Shown here in pieces: positions 44,601-55,870 of a DNA stretch of 64,000 nt. The position numbers and the translations under genes are program-made. Position 1 is the stretch's first letter; each line of letters opens with the position of its first letter. Where the stretch lies: the NCBI GenBank assembly GCA_026075535.2, contig AP026543.1, positions 2,790,001 through 2,854,000 of the forward strand, written 5' to 3'. This DNA is from Tricholoma matsutake (taxonomy: Eukaryota > Basidiomycota > Agaricomycetes > Agaricales > Tricholomataceae). The notes beneath the pieces are model-generated. The model ran no database searches, was not told where the DNA came from, and saw nothing but the letters and a program-made list of their open reading frames with translations.

Positions 44601-45419
44601 ATGATGCCATGAGAAAGGTGCCATCCTTCTTTTGAGACCTTGGTTCCCACTATATGGAGTTGGGGAACTGCCAATACCAGTTTGTTCCCTGAGGCCATGA
44701 TACCTGCAGCAATCATTCATACTAAAATTCTGTCAACTGTTGTCACAAACTCATACACAAACCTTCAAACCCCTGGAGCAATCTCTTCATCATCATAATT
44801 GCTAAATGGCCCTTTTGTGCTAACATCATCTATAAAAACATCTGTGTGGTCAGGGATCTCTTTCAAGAGGCAATGGTTAGTACATTTACAAAACTCTGGT
44901 ACGGAGTTGGTTGCACCCTGTGGCAAAAATGTTTGATGCAATGCTCCAATAATGGCACTTAGCATAGTGAGGGGATGCAATTTCACAGCTAATACCCAGC
45001 CATCATACCCTGCAAGCAAATCAAATAAGCCATATATCTGCCAGCCAACAAACCCCTCTGCAAAATCATCTATTTGAGGTGGGAGAGCTGAGTCACAAAT
45101 TGTGACTTTGTTAAGTTCTTGAACATCTGCTACAAGTCGCAAACCTGGCTTCTTAGCTACAGCAAACATTGGGGAGTGGTAGGAAGCAGTCAAAGTTTCA
45201 TACTTGCCAGCCGCCTTCTGTTCTTCAAGTATCCATTGTACGTCTGCCTCAATAGCTTTTGGTACACAGATCAGGGATAAAAACCATGGAATATGTTCTA
45301 TGACTGATATCTTGTAGTCAGGGTAATATTCATGCAAAAACATACCTTGCTTGCTATCATCAAAAGCCAGTGCTTGATCTCTGGAATGTAAAACAAAAAT
45401 CACCAAATCAATTTCTTGT
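41698..45419 (-). pseudogene. gypsy lineage C pol: RT to integrase, decayed
   Basis: Old minus-strand polyprotein of a Ty3/gypsy lineage distinct from A and B. RT pieces are at 45406-44765 (HSPMFAVAKKPGLRLVADVQELN, GLFDLLAGYDGW, VFIDDVSTKGP with the DD pair kept) and 44716-44360 (LSHGIILKVLNWPD, VRSFLGTVG). RNase H is at 44309-43848 (DSSIHGSGWVIYQ, SRYSQPKAELYGVF, LPNALMTQWLLYIQLFDF, PAEKHKVPDGLS). Integrase is at 43037-42456 (FDLDTVHMPEGYG, FFIIDGGTEFKG, SVAECVHP). Its C-terminal part continues toward 41.7 kb in fragments. Many stops and frame shifts. A 21-bp tandem duplication (42502-42543) lies in the integrase. I found no LTR of this element. Confidence 0.8.
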
Positions 45420-48329
45420 TGGACACTCCAGAGGTGCCCTATAGCAATGGCGAGGCCACCAGATGGTATAGCAATGCTGAACTATGACAATATGACTACA
45501 TGACTCTACCAACATGGTCATGTGACTACCTGGAGTAGGTGACCACTCACCCTACTCCATCTGCCCCTCTCCAAGATGGTGACATCCCTGTCACCTCTGA
45601 AAAAGAAGGAAAGGAAAGGAAAAGAAAGGGAAACAATAGGTATATGAATAATAAAACCTGTGCAGTAAAAAATTCTATGTGTGATATAAAATTAAAATAA
45701 AAGACAACTCAACATGGTGCCCATCCCAAAGCTTGAAGCACCCTATTCAAATGTGCCAGTTGAGGGTCACTGTCCCAATCAAGTTTCAGGAGGGGCTCTT
45801 GAAATGCAGGACTTGGAATGGTCAGTTTACCTGGGCCCAGTCCAAAAGAATGTTTGTGAGTGATGATAGGACCTGTAGTCCACACTAGTCAACCTTGTCA
45901 AGTGAATGAATGGATTGGGGGGTTTCTCACTTGATTATGACATCGGGTTTGCCTTTGTATAGAGTCGAAAGGTCAGGGGGTATTAGAACGTAGTGCTGAA
46001 AGGTCTTGTGGAGGCAGTGACTGAGAGACAATGGGTAATGACTCAGCATCCTCTGCCCAGTCAAAATGTTGGCTGGATTCAGGTATGAGTGGTGGAGCAG
46101 GTGTAATCTTTTGTTCTGGGGTTTTGACTAACTCATCATGCAGGAGGGTGGAACAGGAGACTTGGAACTCAAGCTGGGGGTTTGTAGCCATAGTGGGGTT
46201 CATGCCCATTGATGCTTCAACACCTTTTGATGTACATGGCAGTTCCTTGTCCAGGGGCTCCATCTGCATTGCAGCCACTCTCTGCCTGGGGCAGTGTGTT
46301 GTCTGGGTGCCTGTGTCGATGACAGTGGGGCTCACAGGGGTCACCTGTGTGTCAACATCTGTGGTGGGGAAGTGCTAGCGATGATGGGGGTTTTGGGGAA
46401 CAAGCTGTAGTGGACTGAGGTGGATGGGAAGTGAGAGGGGGATGGGGTAAATGAGGGGCTTCTGTGGGCATAGACGGCATCATCAGTGACACAGCAGGGT
46501 TGTGAGACATGGGGGGTGGTGAAACAGCTCTTACACAGTGCATTTTGTGCTCAACAGGGGATTGGGGGACAAGCTGGGGGCCTGTCACTGGTCAGGGAGG
46601 GTATGCCATTGTTTCAGAGCTCCAGGCAGTGGTCCTGAATGAGGCAAAGCTGGAGAGTAGGCCATTGTCGACATACACATTGTCGATGACATGGCAGATC
46701 TGGTGGATGCATGAGGCATTTTCATGGGCTGGTGGTGCATAACAAAGGCAAGGGGGGCAAGCAGGGTGGGACTGGGAACTGTGGGCAGGCTCCTGGATTG
46801 TCATTGGAGATGGTGGGGCTGGCAGGGTGGTTCCATTGAGTAGATGACAGGTTTTGATGAGCACCATTGCTCCTCATCTCATGAATTGGTTTCCTCAGTT
46901 GTAGATGGTCCCTGGATGTTGTTTATGGCCTTGGTAACAGTCTCCTGGGCTTCATTGGCCATCTGAGTAGTAGACATGGCCCTAGATGCTGTTTTGGGGG
47001 TGGTTGTAGCAGCTGTGGGTGCCGTTGTTGACGGTGATGTGGCAGTGGCAGAAGGGGGGGTTCTGGCGGGTAATGAGAGCTGGGTAGGGTTTGTTCTCTG
47101 TTTGGCTAGTCGTCTCATTGGTACTGGATGTGATTTGGGTGCAGATGTTGTTGGTAGCAACTGTTTTGGCAATTTTTGAGGGCTGGGGGTCTTCAAAGGC
47201 AGGCAGCTCCGTTTGCAGGGCATTGGTTTGGGCAGCTGTCTCGTCGGTCCTGGGGACTACCTGGGTGCTAGCATCACTCCAGGTGGTCATTTTGGGGTCA
47301 GTCTGGACTTGAGCCTCATCCAGGAGGACGGCACCTCTCCATAACTCACAGTTGTGGGCCTCCTTTGAGATACAAAGCCCTTCCCCATGGCCTGCCAACT
47401 TCTCCCCTTCGTCAAGACCATCCTTCCTTCCTAACCTATATCCAGCATTCTTCCCCTTTTCCCACATCTTCTGTCCATTCTTGAGTATTTTCTCCTTCCC
47501 TATCTTGAGTCCTTTTCTATACCTTCTTCCCATCCTTCAAGTCAAGCTTTATCCAGGAGCACTTGGACTTCTTCATGCATGTAGGTGAACAGTAGTGGTC
47601 GCGATATTGTGTCGTTCGATGATGTGGCAGTGGCTGTGTCAACATGCATCACATTGGTTGCATTGTTGGCAACTGTGTTTGCTGTAACAGTTGCTGTAGC
47701 CATTGTTGTAGTAGATTTTGTAGCTGTATATGAGCCAGTTGGTGATGCTGTTTTGTTTGTAAGTGGAGTTGTGGCAGTGGTGTTGCTAGGTGACATTGGT
47801 GATGCTGTGGCAGTTTCCATAGTTGATGTTGTTGCATCAGGGGGGGTAGATGCTGCTGTTGCTGATATAGCATGTATAGCTGCTGTTTCCCTCGTGTTGT
47901 TGCACCACCTTTTCTTGTGGGCTTGTTTGCCTTGTCCTGGGCCTGGCATATTGACAGTGGAGTGGTGACAAGGTTGCTAATGGGATGCTGGGGGCTCAGA
48001 GCTCAAGAAGGCAGGCCTAGAGACTCAAAACAGAAGATGCAAGACAAAATATGCAATATGAAGCTCAGAGATGTGTGATGAGGCTCAAAAACACAGAGTG
48101 GGACACCAAAATTGAGTAAGCAAAACAGGGGGCTCTAGAAAGCTCAAGTCGACAGAGAAGTGAGTCAAATTGCACTTTCATCACCAAGATGGACACCCCA
48201 GAGATGCCCTATAGCAATGGCAAGGCCACCAGATGGTATAGCAATGCTGAACTATGACGATATGACTATGTAACTCTACCAACATGGTCATGTGACTACC
48301 TGGAGTAGGTGACCACTCACCCTACTCCA
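45420..48329 (-). mobile_element. non-autonomous LTR element E with 140-bp LTRs and cargo ORFs
   Basis: Direct repeats 45420-45559 and 48190-48329 (140 bp, TGGACAC...CTACTCCA, about 95% alike) bound a 2.6-kb interior. A 4-bp duplication TTGT flanks it (45416-45419, 48330-48333). On the minus strand a purine tract CTTGGAGAGGGGCAGA directly precedes the 3' LTR, fixing the orientation. The interior encodes no gag, RT or integrase, only low-complexity frames. It sits inside the pol gene of element C. It is comparable to LARD/TRIM-type elements. A related solo LTR is at 63157-63297. Confidence 0.85.
45973..47949 (-). pseudogene. cargo reading frames of LTR element E
   Basis: Minus-strand frames that read like one broken gene: a Thr/Ala/Ser-rich segment starting MPGPGQGKQAHKKRWCNN (47949-47542), a charged coiled segment GKNAGYRLGRKDGLDEGEKL (within 47533-46982), a Thr/Pro-rich linker, and a segment HFDWAEDAESLPI...DLSALRSNTP (46110-45973). 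None is a retrotransposon enzyme. From memory, similar G-rich coiled-coil proteins with a FDW(A/S)EDA tail are abundant in basidiomycete genomes; the function is unknown. Stops and frame changes suggest decay. Confidence 0.5.
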
Positions 48330-48333
48330 TTGT

Positions 48334-49130
48334 GCAGATAAAAATTTCTCCAGTACATTTTTCAAAATTTTGTCAAGATATTGTTGAGTGAGGTGTATCG
48401 TTGGCTGAAAATCTCGATATGCAGGTGGTTCAAAAGGCAATGATGGTAATTCAGGAATAATAATGGGTTTGAACTCTTGTCCCACAGGATCAGGCTTATA
48501 AGATGGGACTGGGCATACCTTCCTGTAAATGGGCTTATACTTGCATTTCATTGCGAGGCTTACTATTCTAGATGGTGGCACAGTTACCCTAGTTGTCCAA
48601 GATGTTTTTAAAGGGGAAGTATTAGCAGGGGCAGCATAAATTGCTGTTCAAAGCAAGGAATCATAAGTTTCTGGGGGCAAAATCAGTCTTGATTGATCAG
48701 TCAAGTCTTTGTCAAAAGCAATAGAACCAGCAAGACAAGAAATTGTACACCCAAGTACTGGTACAGGGACACCCTCTTCAATCAGGGGCTTGGGCTGTGC
48801 CCCCATATCTAGTTTTCTGATTCTTCATCTGTAACTTCTTCAATAGTCACTTGCTGACTAGCCTGCAAAACAAGGTGATCAGCATTCCATGGTGAGTCAA
48901 TTAGACATAGCTGAATAGTTAGCATCAGGGGTATTCTATGACAATGTTTTGGGCAACAACATTTGCCTTTTCCCCAAAGGTGTAGCTGTACTCCTTTGGA
49001 ATGGCTATATGAGATGTCTGCTGCATACCATAGCATCCAAGGCTGCCCAAGGATGATCTCTTGCTTTCCAGCACCCTCTGACAAGACAAAGAAATGATGT
49101 CTGAATGCATGTCCACCAATGTCAACAGGT
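48334..49130 (-). pseudogene. lineage C pol: protease end and RT N-terminus
   Basis: Minus-strand piece of element C on the other side of insertion E. The segment KQEIILGQPWMLWYAADISYS (about 49010-49075) is the distal part of the aspartic protease. The frame 48581-48288 (MPPSRIVSLAMKCKYKPIYR..., TQQYLDKILKNVLEKFL) is the linker before RT. Its end coincides with the TTGT duplication of element E. Confidence 0.7.
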
Positions 49131-49135
49131 GCACC

Positions 49136-49770
49136 TGTTAGGAAACCACGGGGCTTTATTTAGGCTTAAAATATCTACATAAACTCAGTTTAGACTGACC
49201 TCGGTCGGTAGACAACCTGTGGTCAAACTGGCTACAACCGATAGTTGGGTTGGGTTGGACCACAATGAACCAGTTTTGTGCAGTTTGGTCCAGTTGTATG
49301 TAGTTTTGGAATGTCATGGAACTGGTTCCAGTTCTGATTTGAGCCCAAAGTGGGAAAAAACCGGACTGAACTGGACCTTCAAAATGTTAGGAAACCACCC
49401 CATTACCTAATAAAATTTCATTTTTATTTTATTATGTCGAATTACACTACATTATGCCAAATGACACTACACTTTGATAGCATGAGAATTTTATTTCGCA
49501 CACATCCATATGTACACACATGTATGAGTGTGTCGGTAACAACAATGTACAATATATGTAACATAGTACATAAACCCTAAATATATGCCTAGGGGACCCC
49601 AGTTGTGTTCTCTTAGGTATTCCACCTATGCTTTTGGTGTGAAAGGCCTTCCTCAACCAACTCATCTATTAAAACCATCAGTTCCCCCATCATGCGTGTG
49701 GATCCCACCCCCTTCTTGTAGAGAGAACCTGCATGGTCTTAGCTAGCAGATAGTGGGTGTTGCCCTAACA
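49136..49770 (+). mobile_element. solo LTR, family A, with a 235-bp insert near its start
   Basis: Family-A LTR flanked by the 5-bp duplication GCACC (49131-49135, 49771-49775). Its first 14 bases (TGTTAGGAAACCAC) occur twice, at 49136-49149 and 49385-49398, around a 235-bp segment. It interrupts the protease of element C. Confidence 0.88.
49150..49384. mobile_element. 235-bp insert flanked by a 14-bp direct repeat
   Basis: The insert has no terminal inverted repeats. It contains several related words around GGTCCAGTT, GGAACTGGTTCCAGT and CCGGACTGAACTGG in both orientations. A 14-bp target duplication would suit a SINE/LINE-type insertion. No clear pol III boxes or A-tail are seen, so the class is open. 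Confidence 0.5.
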
Positions 49771-49775
49771 GCACC

Positions 49776-50572
49776 CCAAATGCAACCAAGAAGTGGCACA
49801 GCAGGACCATTGATCCCTTTGAGAGACTATCTTGTGCCATCATTGTCAAGAGGGAGTGAAGTTCATCGGTAAAATTCTGCTGACATGAGGCTGAGTTCTG
49901 AACCTGTATCAATCATGAAAGTAACCAGCTGGCCAGTCATGAATCCTTCAAAGTGTCCAGTTGCCATTGCAAAAAGGGGAGCAGCTTGAAGAGAGACAGC
50001 TGAAGAATATCATTCCAAGACATCTTCAATATTTTTGTGTGAGCCATAGGAGAAATGAAGCCTTGAGGTCATAGCCATATTTTCTGGGGAATACTCGTCG
50101 TCAGTATGCAAAGCGCAATCAAATTCACCTTCTGAATGACATTCTTCTTCATCATCGGCATCCCCATAGCCCTGCACAGTTATTGCAGCCTTCTGAGTAT
50201 ATTCATGTCAGGTTTTCATCAGGTTTGCAGAACACTTCTGTAAGTCAGTGGATATGCCTATAATGTCTTGTAAGGGCAAAGTAATGATTGTGTTTAGAAT
50301 CTGATTCTGGATAGCATCACCGTCTGTCATCTCCTGAATTGTTGAGGTAAAGTGGTAGCCACTCTTGTTTTTTGTTGCATCTTGCATTTCCGCATCTTGA
50401 TCCAGTTTTTTCGATGCTTGGACCTTCTTCTTCTCTTTCCAGGCATCAGCCATATTTTGATGAGGTGGTAGTGGGAGTACCACAGGAGCTGGCATTGACT
50501 TTGGTTTTGGTGGCACCTTTGTTGCTTTTGGCTGTGGTTCAACTGGGGCTGGAGGTGCTGTCAAAACCTGGG
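49776..50572 (-). pseudogene. lineage C gag end and protease start
   Basis: Minus-strand frames. 50564-50208 is a Pro/Lys-rich gag tail (PPKPKSMPAPVVLPLPPHQ, MADAWKEKKKVQASKKLDQD). About 49950-49880 encodes the protease active site QLVTFMIDTGSELSLMS (catalytic DTG). The protease continues beyond the nested solo LTR at 49130. CpG-poor, several stops. Confidence 0.75.
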
Positions 50573-50580
50573 GTTCAGGT

Positions 50581-52116
50581 TAGGCAATAGCATGGGTATG
50601 GGTATGGGTCATGAAATCATAACCTGCAACCCGTGACCTACCCATCACCAAGGAAGCAGCTCGTAGTAACCAATGTTAATCTATGTAAAATTATTTAACT
50701 AACTACATATTTAAAAATACAAGTGGGGCGAGCCCAGCTCATTGAGTAGAAAAGGGAGGGTTTATATACCCTGGGATGTGCATGGGCCATTTGGCCTTGT
50801 GTGCACCAAGGTGCGTCTTCATTGATTGTTGATGTGTTATTTACCTATATTTGTACCTGGTTTGTTCTTAACCACAGACCCTCATCATCGACAATGCTGC
50901 CTGCTCCTCCCTCATCCACCTACCACCACCATCACCCACTCCTTCAACCCCCACTGCCATGGCCCCCATGCCCTTCAACACACTGAACACAGCCATGGAC
51001 AATGGACAGAAAATGGGCCCAAATGCCATACATTGGTGTTTGGGCCCAGGTAAGTTTGTTTTCTTTTGTCCTTCTTTTTACTAACCACTTTGCTTTCATT
51101 TTTAGGTTATAGTCATCTTGTAACAATGGGCCCAACTCTGCTACACCACCCTATGCACCGCTGTGAGCCCCTGCTTGCAGGGTGGATGGCAGGGTGACAA
51201 CCAACAGCCATGAACAAAGCCTCTCGGAAGCAATGAGGGCCAAATGATGATTGCATCGTTTGGGCCCTAGGTATGTTTTTTTGTTCGTTTCATGTTTTTA
51301 TCAACTAACTAGGGTTTTATTTTGATTTTTTAGGATGTAATCTAGTGATAATGACAGACACCGACAGGTGACAAACCACACCTGCCCTCCCCATCCAACC
51401 GGGATGTGAGGCCATGTGGTGGGGTTAGGAAGGCACAGAGGGATTCTGGGAGACCCCTAGAGGAGGATACCCAACAGGTAAGCACCCCCCACCCATGCCA
51501 TGTCACTAACCCCCTCTAACCCTGCTCACCTAGGACCTACCACCACCATGACCAGAGCTGATAATGCACCCCCACCATGCCTGCGAGCCACTGCTCGTAG
51601 GGTGGATCACAGGTGTTGGCAGCCAACAATGAGGGATGACACAAACAGGCCCAATGCAATGAGGAGACAATCAGTGAGGGGACTGGCAGGGCAGTGAACA
51701 CCACCACAACAGCACAATGAGGACTGGGACATGGATGGGACAACAATGACAACAACGACAGGAGGTGCACCCAAGAGATGTTGATGTTTCTTGGGCCATA
51801 AGTATATTCTTTTTCTTCTTTATTCTTACTAACTAATGTTTTTAGGTTCTAATTAAGACTGGAATGATGTTGTGACTGCCACCCCCCTCTTGCTCGCAAA
51901 TGTGAGTGGGGTTCTTAGTATAATAAATAGCTATTAATGTAATTGAATTATGATATATACTTGGGGGTTGTATGAAACCTGTGCAGGAATCGACACCCGC
52001 TGGTACATGCCTGTACCTGCTGGGTATCAACCCACGGGTCGATGGGTTACTACCTGTACAGGTATGGGTATGGGTAGAGCTCTGCATACCCATGGGAGTA
52101 CCTGTGCTATTGCCTA
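50581..52116. mobile_element. hAT-like non-autonomous element X
   Basis: 1536 bp bounded by inverted ends TAGGCAATAGCA (50581-50592 and complement at 52105-52116) and flanked by the 8-bp duplication GTTCAGGT (50573-50580, 52117-52124). Subterminal GGGTAT-type repeats occur at both ends. The interior has three intron-like cassettes (51050-51105, 51271-51333, 51802-51845) and two copies of the GAGCNACTGCT-type motif, shared with elements Y and Z, but no transposase. Inserted in the gag of element C. Confidence 0.85.
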
Positions 52117-52464
52117 GTTCAGGTACACACTTTGGAGCTGGAGGAAGGAGTGGTAGCTCTTTACACTGCCCCACGTATTCCTGGAGTCCTGGTTATCCCT
52201 GCCACAGCCATTGTTCACCAAATGTTGCATTCCTGGCTGTTTTTCCTCCAGTGGGATTCCTGGTTCAGTCCTGGTATATTCCTGGTAAATCAGGCTCTTT
52301 CTGGTACTATTCCAGGAATTCCCCAGGACTTGGACTCTCAGGAATCTGGGGGGACTGACCAGGAATCCTGTAGGACTCTATAAGAGTAACCAGGACTCAC
52401 CAGGACTCACCAGGAATTCAGTAGGATTGAACCAGGAGTCCTTACTAATACTAAGTAATAAAAT

Positions 52465-52550
52465 AAATGACATGACCTGGAATTGAACCCTAGGCATGAG
52501 ACAACAACATTTTAGCATGGCCAAATAAAACCACTACACCACATAGACTT
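52465..52550 (-). other. tRNA-like sequence near the left end of element Y
   Basis: On the minus strand: box-A-like TGGTGTAGTGGTT (about 52529-52542) and box-B-like GGGTTCAATTCC (about 52479-52490), spaced as in tRNA genes. It points toward the left end of the element. Weak stems; not an intact tRNA. Confidence 0.55.
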
Positions 52551-53755
52551 ATGAGGTATGTCCACTTACTGCTCTAGGTAACATTGGGGCAGCTGTGCAT
52601 GACAAAGCACACAGCTGCGTATCAACATTGCCAGCTCATCATCCACCATCATCACCACTCTTGATGATGATGCCACCTCTCTTCCATTGCCTCCCCTCTG
52701 TCAACACCTGTTGCCACTGCTCCTATGGCCACCACCACCTCATCTAATGCTGCCAACGGCCACATTTGAACCACCTCAGGCCCAAATGATGACAGATGTT
52801 GTTTGGGGCCCAGGTAATATTTTTTACTTTTTTATTATTGAACTAACTAATATTTTCTTTCCTTCTTTAGGTTCTAACTATATCATGACAACAAGACAAC
52901 ACCAAATGACAAATGAAGAACAATGAGTGAGCGACAGACAACAGACAACAAACGACAAATGAAAAACAACAAACAAAGTAATGGAGAACGACGATGCAGA
53001 GAGGGAAGGCTGGGCCATAAGGAAACAGGCCCAAATGATGTACATTGTCATTTGGGTCCCAGGTAAGTTTTTTTTGTGTTTGTTTCATTCTTTTTTGATT
53101 AATATTATTTTCTTTTGAATTTTTATAGTTTCTCGTTGTATGATGTGACCCACCACCACCACTGCACCCTCCACTGCCATGAGCAGCTGCTTGCAGGGTG
53201 GAAATGGGGAGCAATGATGAGGACCACAGAGATGGAGCCGAGGAGCCACAAATGATAAGAGCAGCAGGGTGGCAAGACAAGGATGGGAGGACAATGGATG
53301 ACCACAAAAACAACAGGACAGGGAGGACAACAGATGACAAGCATGACCCAGCACCCAGCACTGCCACTGTAAGCAACTGCTCACAGGGTGGAAGGAGGGG
53401 TGCGAGGATGGAGATGACCACACAATGATGACAGGACACCAGCACCAGGGAATGCAACACTGCCAGGACAGCAACAGCAAAGCCAGGATGACAAATGGGT
53501 GCAAGGATGCAGACAACCATGCAACAACAACAGGACACCAGCACCAGGGAATGCAACAGTGGGAGATGGCCAGGATGGCAACGATGACCAGGAAGGGTAT
53601 GACCAGGAGCAGCACAGCACCAATGCCCCCAGGAAGGGCATGACTAGGAGCAGCATGGAAATGATGCCCAGGATGGCAACAATGAGGACAGCAACAATGA
53701 AGGCCCAGCACCCAGGATGACTGGGACAGGACAACAGGCACAACTCACCAGGCTG

Positions 53756-54010
53756 CCCCTGCATTTTGTGTGGGGTGGTTTTTTTTCATTTTTTATTTAT
53801 GGTAATACCTTCCCCCTTGCCTGTGTTTTATGTGGGTGAGGGGTTTTTCTTTCTTTTTCTTTATAATTGTAGTGCTCCCCTTGTGTTGAATGCAAGGGGA
53901 GATTAGTTTTATATGTATATATTTGTAGGACTCCCCCTTGCACCTTGTGTGGGGGAGGTTTTTTCTTATGTAATTAATGGTGTATCCCTCGTGTCCAATG
54001 TGAGGGATGT
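53756..54010. repeat. row of five hairpins in element Y
   Basis: Five G/C-rich inverted repeats about 50-60 bp apart, each followed by a T-rich stretch. The clearest are CTCCCCTTG...CAAGGGGAG (about 53876-53902), ACTCCCCC...GGGGGAG (about 53929-53957) and ATCCCTC...GAGGGAT (about 53983-54008). The same row in the same order exists in element Z. Confidence 0.75.
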
Positions 54011-54107
54011 AGTTAATAAATTTTATTTGATCTTAATTGTGAGCTTCGAGAGAGAAATACCTAATTTTGAGTTTGAGGGTATAAATAGACTTTTATATTG
54101 CAGCTAA

Positions 54108-54190
54108 TAATTGGATCAACTGGTTAAGCACTTGTTTGGTTTGGCATGTGATTCTTGATCATGAGTTCTAGAGTTCAATCCCTGCTTTGA
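54108..54190 (+). other. tRNA-like sequence near the right end of element Y
   Basis: Plus strand: TGGATCAACTGGTTAAGC (about 54112-54129) as box A and GAGTTCAATCCC (about 54171-54182) as box B. The stretch between them (TTTGGTTTG then CATGTGAT) matches the corresponding part of element Z, so the two are homologous. It points toward the right end. Confidence 0.6.
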
Positions 54191-54386
54191 ACAAGTTTGT
54201 TTTGTAGGTACTTTGTGAAATTCATGAAGTCTGAAGCACTTGAAACTTGTAAATTGACTTTCCATTATGGTATGACTTTAGGGTACTGAGTCCCACTGGA
54301 TTCCTGGTGAGTCCTGGTGAGTCCTACTGGAATCCTGGAGGATTCCTCCAGGACTATGTGGGGCAGTGTAAAGTTCAGGGAGTGGT

Positions 54387-55870
54387 GCCAGTTTTTGCTT
54401 GTGTTCTGGTTTCTTCAATGGATAAGGCTCATAAAGTGGTTCTTTTTGGGACCTGGTAACTGGGTAACTATAAGCTGGTAGAGACAAGATGGCATGAACA
54501 TCTCAGTTGAGGAGGTCATGACCATTATAGAGAATTCCTGCTGGCTGGGTGAAATGAGGTGGCTGTTCACATTCTTTACCTTTTCTAGGAGCAGAAGGGT
54601 CTGAGACTAAAGCACATTCCTCCTGCAAGGCCTTGGTGACACCGCCAGGCCCTGATCCTCTAGGTAGATCTTTACCATCACTGCGCATGAGTTGGCCCTG
54701 GGGGCTGTACATAGCTAAACCCTTGTTGATGAGGTTCCTTGTTTCTGGACAGTTCATGATCCCTAGATGGTGTATGAAAGCTCTATCACAGATAAAGCAC
54801 TTATGATCCAGCAAGGAGCTGGCAAGTAATTGCTGAGTAGCCAGTTCTTGAAGGAGTCATTGCTTATCCAAAGCCAGCTCTTCGACATGTCTGTTCAAAG
54901 CCTCAATGTCAGTCATCAGCACAGGTTCTACTGCTGGTGCTGCAGGAGCAGTCTTCATATCAAACCTGACCTTTTTCTTCTTTTTCTTCTTGTCCTTGCG
55001 CTTGATTGCCAGTTCCATGTCAGAGTCACTATCATCCTCAGAGTCTGTCAAAATGTTTAAGTCAACTTTGCCTACCACTGTGTCAATGTCTGTGTCATCA
55101 AACTCCCATTGCAAAAGCCCCAATGTGACATTGATATCAGGCAGGTTTGAGATCTTCTGGTTTGCGCTTGGCAAACCCTTTCTGATCTTCCTACTTGTGT
55201 TTGGGATACCCTGAAACAAGAGAAGCTTGATGTCACAAGAAAGAATTTCTTGTTGGTCAATGAGGTAGTTGGATTGAGTGATAAATTTCCTCTAGTATTT
55301 GTCAACATCTTGAGAGCAAGAGAAAATACCTTCCGCCACGTGTTTCTTGACCCAAGCATGGAGCTGATCACTTGTAATAGGGGGGTCCTTGTTGGCCAAC
55401 ACACATAACTTGAGTAGGAATGCTTGAGCTGCAGCCCAATCTCCTCCAGACCAAACTGAGTGATGATGAATCATCTGTCGAATACTGTCACTACAATACT
55501 GGGGTACATAGGCAGGAAGCGACAAATGTGGGATCTTTGCATTATCTGCATGAGTCTCCAATGTGTTGAGAAAGTCATCAATGCATGAGCCCCTGAAGTA
55601 TGGTGCATTGTCTGTATTTGGAGTTGGCATTGGAACAGTAAGGGAATGCATCGGGAAAACTGATCTGCTGGACCCAGTACTTGAAACACCAGGTGTAGAT
55701 GAACCACCACCATTTGAGGCAGCTGATGTTGAAGGCATCATTTGGAAACCAGAGGTGTAGGGTTTTGTGTGGGACTTGTGTTGCTTGGTGGAATGGTTGC
55801 TGAAGGATTGAATGAAAAACCATGAGGATTTGTGGTTGGGCTGGGAGTGTGTCTAGCTCCTCCAGACATA
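54387..55870 (-). pseudogene. lineage C gag, decayed
   Basis: Minus-strand gag of element C: MMPSTSAASNGGGSSTPGVSS (55741), capsid-like CIDDFLNTLETHADNAKIPH, YCSDSIRQMIHHHSVWSGGD, AWVKKHVAEGIFSCSQDVDKY. A further frame 55219-54857 has an acidic stretch and a basic KRKDKKKKKKKV cluster, then MLDHKCFICDRAFIHHLG..., a CxxC zinc-knuckle-like segment with PETRNLINKG (54814-54503). The gag runs into insertions Y and X and resumes at 50572. Confidence 0.7.

Larger units (their letters stand above)
52155..54378. mobile_element. hAT-like non-autonomous element Y
   Basis: 2224 bp with inverted ends containing CTTTACACTGCCCCAC, flanked by the 8-bp duplication GGAGTGGT (52147-52154, 54379-54386). Next to the ends are arrays of degenerate CCAGGACTCA-type words. 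Order inside: outward (minus) tRNA-like sequence, two intron-like cassettes, two copies of the GAGCAACTGCT-type motif, a row of five hairpins (53756-54010), outward (plus) tRNA-like sequence. No transposase. Inserted 22 bp from X in the same gag gene. Confidence 0.82.

Noticed and set aside
41698..45419. An LTR for gypsy lineage C
   Set aside because: I compared both flanks of the C coding remnants (about 41.7 kb and 55.9-56.6 kb) by eye and found no convincing direct repeat; the element's ends are likely lost.
47585..47968. Val/Ala-rich plus-strand frame resembling a membrane protein
   Set aside because: Complement of the Thr/Ala-rich cargo frame of element E; the hydrophobicity is a consequence of the repeat.
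52867..53764. Long Cys/Leu/Val/Ser-rich minus-strand frames (up to 229 codons) inside element Y
   Set aside because: They arise from short repeated ATGACAACA-type words in a low-complexity part of the element. Several overlapping frames are equally open and none has a domain.
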